DNA of 6,708 nt from an uncultured Burkholderiales bacterium. Lineage in GTDB: Bacteria > Pseudomonadota > Gammaproteobacteria > Burkholderiales > Burkholderiaceae_C. The notes below the pieces were generated by a model, which made no database searches, had not been told where the DNA came from, and saw nothing but the letters and a program-made list of their open reading frames with translations. The stretch lies in NCBI GenBank assembly GCA_903925445.1, contig CAIYFE010000109.1, forward strand, positions 1 to 6,708. Reading direction: 5' to 3'. The position numbers and the translations under genes were made by a program. Below are positions 1-5,098 of this stretch, in pieces; the stretch's first letter is position 1; each line of letters opens with the position of its first letter.

Positions 1-1341
1 AGTTTTAGTCGGTTGTTAGAAAAAGAAAACTCGCTCACGGTGGGCAGTTCTTTGGATCGCTCAAAAATTGTTTACGACCAAAAAACCACCCTCGCCCAAT
101 TGGTCAATTACCAAGCGGTGGCATCGTCCAACAAAACATATGGTTTCACGGCCAACGGCCTGGCGCCCAGTGCCACCAACTTGCCGAGTTTTGAGCCCAA
201 CCCTGTTTTGTCGGATGTGCATTTGAATTCTTTCACCACCCATTGGAGTACGTACTTCACCGACACCTTGCATTTGACCGAAAAACTCAATGCCACCGCC
301 TCAGGGAGCTTCAACTACACGGCCTTGAACCAAACCGGTGCCAACAACAAATACCTCAACGTTGACGGGGGTTACAGCTGGACAGACGCTGTCACTGGCG
401 TTGACTATTACAACCCCGCCTATGCCAACGCCTACAAATACGACAACACGGGCGCGGCCAATGGCGTGCCAGCAGGCGCCACAGCTGGACCACAAACCAA
501 CGACTTGAGCGGCACACACCGTTACGCCCGCTTCAACCCCAGCGTGGGTGTGAACTACAACGTAGACCCACGCCTTGGATTTTTTGGGGGCTACAGCGAA
601 TCCATGCGTGCGCCCACCTCCATCGAACTGTCATGCGCCGACCCCAATCGGCCTTGCGCCTTGCCCACGGGTTTCAATGGCGACCCCGATCTCAAGGCGG
701 TGGTGGCGCATACGTTTGAGTTGGGGGGGCGCGGCAAAATGTTTGACCACACGTTTTGGAATGCTGCCATTTACAGCGCACGTTTGAGCAATGACATTCA
801 GTTCATCGCCTCCTCTTCTGCCTTGGGTTACTTTGCCAATGTAGGCGACACCGAGCGAAAAGGGCTGGAGGTGGGCACACAAACCCAACTCAAACAATGG
901 TTTTTCAGCGCCAATTACGGCTTTGTGAACGCCACTTATTTGACGCCCTTCACCACAGCCAGCGGGCAAGATGTGGTGAGCGGCAACAAAATTCCCGGCA
1001 TTGCCCAACAAACGCTCAAGCTGCGTTCGGCCTACACCGTCAATCCCAACTGGCGAGTGGGTGCCAACCTCTTGCTGGTCAGCGGCCAATATGCGCATGG
1101 CAATGAAAGCAACACCGACCCCGATGGCAAAGTGCCCGGCTACGCTTTGGTGCATCTGGATGTGCACCACAAAATCGATGCCCATTGGTCTGCTTCATTG
1201 AACATCAACAACTTGTTCAACAAACAATATGCAAGCTATGGCCTGTCGGGTGCGACCAGCATTTACACCATGACCAGCCAACAATTCATCACGCCAGCCC
1301 CCACCCGAGCGGCTTGGGTGGGTTTGATGTACAAATTTTAA
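1..1341 (+). CDS. TonB-dependent outer-membrane receptor, C-terminal part (5' end off window)
   Basis: The reading frame is open from base 1 to a TAA at 1339-1341 and gives 446 visible residues; no credible start lies inside, so the signal peptide, TonB box and plug domain are outside the window. What remains looks like the beta-barrel of a TonB-dependent receptor: alternating polar/aromatic strands, an ANVGDTERKGLE segment near residues 279-290 (the usual 'NxGxxxxxGxE' strand), a NINNLFNKQY motif at 401-410, and a terminal Phe (GLMYKF), the outer-membrane insertion signal. Two Cys at residues 212 and 219 (SCADPNRPC) probably form a disulfide in an extracellular loop. Residues about 110-175 are a long Asn/Tyr/Gly-rich stretch, probably another surface loop. 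Such receptors import siderophores, haem, cobalamin or other scarce ligands using TonB-ExbB-ExbD energy; the visible part does not identify the ligand. It converges with queG, 13 bp away. Family call is firm, substrate unknown. Confidence 0.9.
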   Translation, partial: SFSRLLEKENSLTVGSSLDRSKIVYDQKTTLAQLVNYQAVASSNKTYGFTANGLAPSATNLPSFEPNPVLSDVHLNSFTTHWSTYFTDTLHLTEKLNATASGSFNYTALNQTGANNKYLNVDGGYSWTDAVTGVDYYNPAYANAYKYDNTGAANGVPAGATAGPQTNDLSGTHRYARFNPSVGVNYNVDPRLGFFGGYSESMRAPTSIELSCADPNRPCALPTGFNGDPDLKAVVAHTFELGGRGKMFDHTFWNAAIYSARLSNDIQFIASSSALGYFANVGDTERKGLEVGTQTQLKQWFFSANYGFVNATYLTPFTTASGQDVVSGNKIPGIAQQTLKLRSAYTVNPNWRVGANLLLVSGQYAHGNESNTDPDGKVPGYALVHLDVHHKIDAHWSASLNINNLFNKQYASYGLSGATSIYTMTSQQFITPAPTRAAWVGLMYKF

Positions 1342-1354
1342 AAACAGCTTTGCA

Positions 1355-2476
1355 TCAAGCGGGTTGTTGGTTCAACGCCCACACCACATGCTCGCGCACC
1401 ACGGCACTGTCGTGGTGCAAATGCGCAGACAGTGCCTCGCGCAGGGCTGCATTGTGTTGGGTTCGCAAGGCGTTGCCCGAGGCCACAGCCAGGTTGCGCA
1501 CCCATTTTGAAAAACCAATGCGGCGAATGGGCGAGCCTTCGGTGTGGCGAAAAAAATCTTCCTCGCGCCACGCCAACAATTGCGCGAGCTGTTGCCCCAC
1601 CCACGGTGCGCGTGCATCAAAGTCGGGCACGGTGGCGTTGTGTGCAAATTTGTTCCAAGGGCAAATGAGCTGGCAATCGTCACAGCCGTAAATGTGATTG
1701 CCCATCAAAGGGCGCAAGACTTCGTCAATCACGCCGTCGTATTCGATGGTCAGGTAAGAAATACAACGCCGCGCATCCACCACACCGTCCGCCACGATGG
1801 CCTGCGTTGGGCAAACGTCTAGGCATGCGGTGCAACTGCCGCAATGCGCATCGACGGCAGGGGTGAGGGGCAGCGCCAAGTTGACAAATATTTCGCCCAA
1901 AAAAAACATCGAACCCGCTTCGCGGCTCAAGGCCAGGCTGTGTTTACCGCGCCAACCCAAACCCGATCGTGTGGCCAATTCAACTTCCAACACAGGCGCT
2001 GAATCGGTGAACACGCGGTATTGAAAATCTGGTGTTTGCAAATGCGTTTGCACGTGTGTTTGTATGCGTTGCGCCAATTTTTCTAAACGCTGGCGCAGCA
2101 CTTTGTGGTAATCCCTGGCGCGCGCATAAACCGACACCACGCCTTCGGATGGGCGCTGAAGGCGTTGCCATTCTTGGGCTTGCCAATCGTTTGTGGCGTT
2201 GCGTGGCAAGTAGTTCATGCGGGCGCTCAACACACTGAGCGTTCCGGGCACCAACTCGGCGGGACGCGCACGTTTGAGCCCGTGACGGGCCATGTAGTCC
2301 ATGTCGCCATGGAAATTTTGAGCCAGCCAATCGAGCAATTGAGGCTCGGCCGAAGCCAGATCTATGGGGGCCACCGCAATTTGCGAAAATCCAAGTTCAT
2401 GCGCCCATGCTTGAATGTGTGGCAGCAGCGATGTGTGAGAACTTGACAAGCCAATTTCCTTGAACAATCCGACCAT
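1355..2476 (-). CDS. queG: epoxyqueuosine reductase QueG
   Basis: QueG performs the last step of queuosine synthesis, reducing epoxyqueuosine to queuosine at position 34 of tRNAs for Asp, Asn, His and Tyr; family members use cobalamin and two [4Fe-4S] clusters in the cytoplasm. From ATG 2476 the product is 373 residues, close to the E. coli protein. The N-terminal part has ELGF, HGDMDYMARH (residues 56-65) and PGTLSVLSARMNYLP; the conserved TDSAPVLEVELA segment carries the likely catalytic Asp158. Ferredoxin-like clusters are complete: C212, C215, C218, C222 and C238, C265, C268, C272 (GCDDCQLICPW). The C-terminal 50 residues look like a HEAT-type helical repeat. The start is uncertain: ATG 2476 has no clear ribosome site, whereas TTG 2449 has AAGGAA at ideal spacing and would give 364 residues, removing the overlap with tsaE. 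Function is certain; the N-terminus is not. Confidence 0.96.
   Translation of the reverse strand: MVGLFKEIGLSSSHTSLLPHIQAWAHELGFSQIAVAPIDLASAEPQLLDWLAQNFHGDMDYMARHGLKRARPAELVPGTLSVLSARMNYLPRNATNDWQAQEWQRLQRPSEGVVSVYARARDYHKVLRQRLEKLAQRIQTHVQTHLQTPDFQYRVFTDSAPVLEVELATRSGLGWRGKHSLALSREAGSMFFLGEIFVNLALPLTPAVDAHCGSCTACLDVCPTQAIVADGVVDARRCISYLTIEYDGVIDEVLRPLMGNHIYGCDDCQLICPWNKFAHNATVPDFDARAPWVGQQLAQLLAWREEDFFRHTEGSPIRRIGFSKWVRNLAVASGNALRTQHNAALREALSAHLHHDSAVVREHVVWALNQQPA
2456..2461 (-). promoter_or_regulatory. Shine-Dalgarno AAGGAA supporting an internal TTG start of queG
   Basis: On the minus strand the sequence reads AAGGAA, and the AGGA core ends 7 nt before an in-frame TTG at 2449-2447. This is the best ribosome-binding site in the queG/tsaE start region. 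ATG 2476, the longer start, has only a weak AGAG upstream. Use of the TTG would place the QueG N-terminus about 21 residues before the Phe of ELGF, close to E. coli QueG (23). This is inference from spacing and family length. Confidence 0.45.
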
Positions 2477-2936
2477 TGTAAAAACTCTGCGCTGGCACGA
2501 CGAAGCCGCCACCCAAGCCCATGCCCAGCAATTGGCTCATGCGTTGCTGACGCGTTGCGCCCATTTGAACGCCTGCATCACTTTGCAAGGCGATTTGGGC
2601 GCGGGCAAAACCACGTGGGTGCGCCATGTGTTGCGTGCATTGGGGGTGCAAGGTCGCGTGAAAAGTCCCACCTATGCGGTGGTGGAGTCTTACACGGTGG
2701 CGCAAGGCCACATTTGGCAGTTCGATTTTTACCGTTTCAGCGATCCCCAAGAGTGGGAAGATGCGGGTTTTCGCGATCTGTTTGCCAGCGCAGGGCTCAA
2801 GCTGTGCGAATGGCCTCAAAACGCACAAGGCATGATGCCCGCACCTGACTTAGCAATTCACATGGATTTAGAAGACACCACCCGCATCGTGACCCTGCAC
2901 GCATTCACCCCCATCGGCGAGGCTTTGTTGGCATGA
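2460..2936 (+). CDS. tsaE: tRNA threonylcarbamoyladenosine biosynthesis ATPase TsaE
   Basis: TsaE is the small P-loop ATPase that works with TsaB-TsaD to make N6-threonylcarbamoyladenosine at position 37 of ANN-decoding tRNAs. The 158-residue product has the Walker A motif GDLGAGKTT (residues 44-52), the switch segment VKSPTYAVVESY (67-78), the FDFYRFSDP region (88-96) with Asp89, and the CEWPQ motif (116-120) containing the conserved Glu117. Length matches the family (about 150-160). The first codon is taken as TTG 2460: an in-frame TGA at 2436 closes the frame and no ATG or GTG lies between it and the conserved core, so the gene must use TTG, or less likely ATT 2475 or CTG 2487. No clear ribosome site precedes the TTG. 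The stop overlaps the amiC ATG by 4 bp, implying one transcript with coupled translation. Divergent from queG. Confidence 0.95.
   Translation: MNNPTIVKTLRWHDEAATQAHAQQLAHALLTRCAHLNACITLQGDLGAGKTTWVRHVLRALGVQGRVKSPTYAVVESYTVAQGHIWQFDFYRFSDPQEWEDAGFRDLFASAGLKLCEWPQNAQGMMPAPDLAIHMDLEDTTRIVTLHAFTPIGEALLA
2475..2480 (-). promoter_or_regulatory. possible -10 element (TACAAT) for queG
   Basis: The minus strand reads TACAAT, matching the TATAAT consensus at five of six positions, and it overlaps the ATG at 2476. A transcript from it would begin near 2468, lack that ATG, and carry AAGGAA followed by TTG 2449. No good -35 hexamer is seen 16-18 bp upstream, so support is limited to the -10 match and its agreement with the ribosome site. 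Confidence 0.25.
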
Positions 2937-4411
2937 CCCCTCTGAACCGCCGCCAATGGCTCAAAAACACCGGCATTGCCTTGTTGGTCACAGGCGCTGA
3001 CATTGCGCGGGGTGCGACCATCGTGGCGGTGCGGGTGTGGCCTGCTGCCGAATACACCCGCGTGACGATTGAAAGCGACACCGCACTCAGCACCACCCCT
3101 CTTTTTGTCGCCAACCCACCGCGTTTGGCGGTGGACATTGAAGGCATTGAACTCAATCCAGCGTTGCGCGAGTTGGTGGGCAAAGTGCGTTCGGACGATC
3201 CATTCATCACCGGTGTGCGCGTGGGGCAATACACCAGCAACACCGTGCGTTTGGTGTTGGACTTGCGCCAAATGGTCAAACCGCAAGTGTTCAATTTGCA
3301 GCCCGTGCATGTGGGGGGCGCGCAATACCAACATCGCTTGGTGCTGGATTTGTATCCCACACAAGTGGCCGATCCGCTGGAAGCTTTGATTGCAGAGCGG
3401 CTCAATGCCAACACAAATGCCAGCGCAACATCGCCCAATGCTGTCAACAAAGCGCCCAGCATGACCGCGTCGCCCGCGCCTTCTGCGCCTTTGTCGCCAA
3501 GTTCAGATCCCTTGGGTGATTTGTTGGCGCGTCAAAGTCGCAAAGAACCTTTGTTCACGCCCTCACCTGCTCCTGCTCCATTGCCTGAACCCAACAAAGC
3601 CGCCAACGTACCCATGACTGCGGCGTCAAATGTGGCCGCTTCAGCCGCTGCACCTGCGGTGAATTCAAACAATGCAGAACGCTTCATCATCGTGGCACTG
3701 GATCCGGGTCATGGGGGCGAAGATCCGGGTGCGATTGGCACACGCGGGACGCGCGAAAAAGATGTGGTGCTGCAAATTGCGCATCGCTTGCGCGAACGCA
3801 TCAACAACACCGTGGTCAAAACCCGTCATGGCGAATTGCCCATGCGAGCCTTTTTAACGCGAGATGCAGACTTCTTTGTGCCGCTGAATGTGCGGGTTGA
3901 AAAAGCACGCCGCGTGCAAGCCGATTTGTTTGTGAGCATCCACGCCGATGCGTTTTTAACGCCCGATGCGCGCGGTGCCAGCGTTTTTGCTTTGAGCGAT
4001 GGCGCCGCCTCCAGTGCCGCAGCCCGTTGGATGGCCAAACAAGAAAACCGTGCAGATTTGGTGGGTGGCCTGAACATCAAAACCCAAGACGCCACCGTTC
4101 AACGCGCTTTGCTGGACATGAGCACCACCGCGCAAATCAACGACAGCTTGAAATTGGGCAGCGAAATGTTGGGACAAATCCGACGCATTGCCAAATTGCA
4201 CAAACCCCAGGTGGAGCAAGCGGGGTTTGCGGTGCTCAAAGCGCCCGACATTCCCAGCGTGTTGGTCGAAACCGCCTTCATCAGCAACCCCGACGAAGAA
4301 ACCAAACTCATCAGCGAAAGCTATCAAACCGAGTTGGCCGATGCGCTCATGCGCAGCATTGAGCGTTATTTTTCGCGCAATCCACCACTGGCGCGTGTTC
4401 GCAACACCTGA
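2933..4411 (+). CDS. amiC: N-acetylmuramoyl-L-alanine amidase, AmiC type, Tat-exported
   Basis: This periplasmic zinc amidase removes the stem peptide from MurNAc in peptidoglycan and splits septal wall during daughter-cell separation. In its 492 residues I see a twin-arginine signal, NRRQWLK at 5-11 then a short hydrophobic stretch, with cleavage probably after about residue 27 (ARG); this also fixes the ATG start. An AMIN domain (about 30-145) targets septal peptidoglycan. A Pro/Ala/Ser/Asn-rich linker covers about 150-248. The Amidase_3 domain (250-485) has all expected zinc and catalytic residues: H260 (DPGHGGEDPGA), E275 (RGTREKD), H337 (SIHADAF) and E446 (LVETAFISN). The QENRADLVGG segment (370-379) lies in the insert that forms the autoinhibitory helix in AmiB/AmiC, the part that responds to EnvC/NlpD-type activators. 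ATGA overlap with tsaE indicates translational coupling; a GAGG lies 10 nt upstream. AmiC is preferred over AmiB because of the Tat signal. Confidence 0.95.
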   Translation: MTPLNRRQWLKNTGIALLVTGADIARGATIVAVRVWPAAEYTRVTIESDTALSTTPLFVANPPRLAVDIEGIELNPALRELVGKVRSDDPFITGVRVGQYTSNTVRLVLDLRQMVKPQVFNLQPVHVGGAQYQHRLVLDLYPTQVADPLEALIAERLNANTNASATSPNAVNKAPSMTASPAPSAPLSPSSDPLGDLLARQSRKEPLFTPSPAPAPLPEPNKAANVPMTAASNVAASAAAPAVNSNNAERFIIVALDPGHGGEDPGAIGTRGTREKDVVLQIAHRLRERINNTVVKTRHGELPMRAFLTRDADFFVPLNVRVEKARRVQADLFVSIHADAFLTPDARGASVFALSDGAASSAAARWMAKQENRADLVGGLNIKTQDATVQRALLDMSTTAQINDSLKLGSEMLGQIRRIAKLHKPQVEQAGFAVLKAPDIPSVLVETAFISNPDEETKLISESYQTELADALMRSIERYFSRNPPLARVRNT

Positions 4412-4415
4412 AAGT

Positions 4416-5066
4416 TCAATAATCGTGCGCGGCTTGGCGTGAAGCGCGCCAAGAGCCAAAAATCACCAGCGCACCGGGCACCAAAATGGTGGCCCAAATG
4501 ATTTTTTCTAAATTCGCCTTGACCCAAGGAATTTCACCAAAAAAATACCCCGCGCTGACCACACTGCCCACCCACAGCGCCGCGCCGGTGATGTCAAACA
4601 GCACAAACTTGCGCCGTGTCATTTGCGCCACGCCCGCCACAAATGGCGCAAAGGTGCGCACAAACGGCATGAAACGCGCGGCCACCAAGGTCACGCCACC
4701 GTAACGCTCGTAAAAAGCGTGCGCTTGATCGAACGCTTTTCGATTAAAAAACCGCGAGTCTTGCCAACCAAACACCTTGTCGCCAACGCTGCGCCCAATG
4801 GTGTAGTTGGTTTGGTTGCCCAAGACCGCCGCACAAAAAAGCAAGATCACCGAGGTGGTGTAGTCCATCAAACCAATGCCACACATGGCGCCCACCACAA
4901 ACAACATCGAGTCGCCGGGCAAAAACGGCATGACCACCAAGCCGGTTTCGACAAACACAATCAAAAACAACAAACCATAGACCCACAGGCCATAGGCTTG
5001 CACAAACTCCTGCAAATGACGGTCAATGTGCAGGATGAAGTCCAACAAGAAAGTAATCAGTTCCAT
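4416..5066 (-). CDS. DedA family (VTT/SNARE-associated) inner-membrane protein
   Basis: The 216-residue product has several hydrophobic segments, about 27-47, 54-82, 125-147, 158-177 and 187-206, typical of DedA proteins, some of which may be re-entrant. Residues shown to matter in E. coli YqjA (E39, D51, R130, R136) align with E40 (FVETGL), D52 (FLPGDSMLF), R131 and R137 (ARFMPFVRTFAPFVAG). DedA-family proteins support membrane homeostasis; some translocate undecaprenyl phosphate or phosphatidylethanolamine, and E. coli yqjA yghB double mutants have division and Tat-export defects. Which lipid, if any, this one moves cannot be read from sequence. The ATG at 5066 has no strong ribosome site. 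The gene converges with amiC (4 bp between stops) and diverges from mutL (32 bp), so it must have its own promoter. In this locus it sits where E. coli has a direct amiB-mutL junction. Confidence 0.93.
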   Translation of the reverse strand: MELITFLLDFILHIDRHLQEFVQAYGLWVYGLLFLIVFVETGLVVMPFLPGDSMLFVVGAMCGIGLMDYTTSVILLFCAAVLGNQTNYTIGRSVGDKVFGWQDSRFFNRKAFDQAHAFYERYGGVTLVAARFMPFVRTFAPFVAGVAQMTRRKFVLFDITGAALWVGSVVSAGYFFGEIPWVKANLEKIIWATILVPGALVIFGSWRASRQAAHDY

Positions 5067-5098
5067 GGGCGCATTATCTCAGCCCGTAAAATTGCGCG
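5067..5098. promoter_or_regulatory. 32-bp divergent start region of dedA and mutL
   Basis: This is the only non-coding DNA between two divergent start codons. It holds two -10-like hexamers back to back: GATAAT on the minus strand (5078-5073) and TAAAAT on the plus strand (5087-5092), each five of six to consensus. Each ends exactly 6 nt before its start codon (ATG 5066, GTG 5099), through GC-rich gaps gcgccc and tgcgcg. Promoters placed so would give leaderless or nearly leaderless mRNAs, which fits the lack of ribosome sites. No convincing -35 hexamers are seen at 16-18 bp, so promoter identity is only suggested. Confidence 0.35.

Noticed and set aside
631..1185. 184-codon minus-strand open frame opposite the receptor gene
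   Set aside because: The plus-strand frame has clear barrel signatures over the same bases, and the antisense translation matches no family I recognise.
1347..1379. Small inverted repeats at the receptor/queG convergent junction (GCTT...AAGC and GGGTTG...CAACGCCC)
   Set aside because: Stems are 4-6 bp with mismatches or bulges and lack a T-run, so a bidirectional terminator is not supported.
2443..2448. Perfect TTGACA -35 hexamer on the plus strand just before tsaE
   Set aside because: No -10-like hexamer lies 16-18 bp downstream (aatccg and neighbours), and transcription from it would begin inside tsaE after its only plausible start.
2397..2828. 143-codon minus-strand open frame opposite tsaE
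   Set aside because: It covers the Walker A and switch codons of tsaE in antisense and shows no domain features of its own.
4429..4449. GC-rich hairpin (7 bp with one bulge, 6-nt loop) 17 nt after the amiC stop, inside the dedA 3' end
   Set aside because: Stable-looking, but no T-run follows on either strand, and the bases encode the DedA C-terminus, so I cannot call it an intrinsic terminator.
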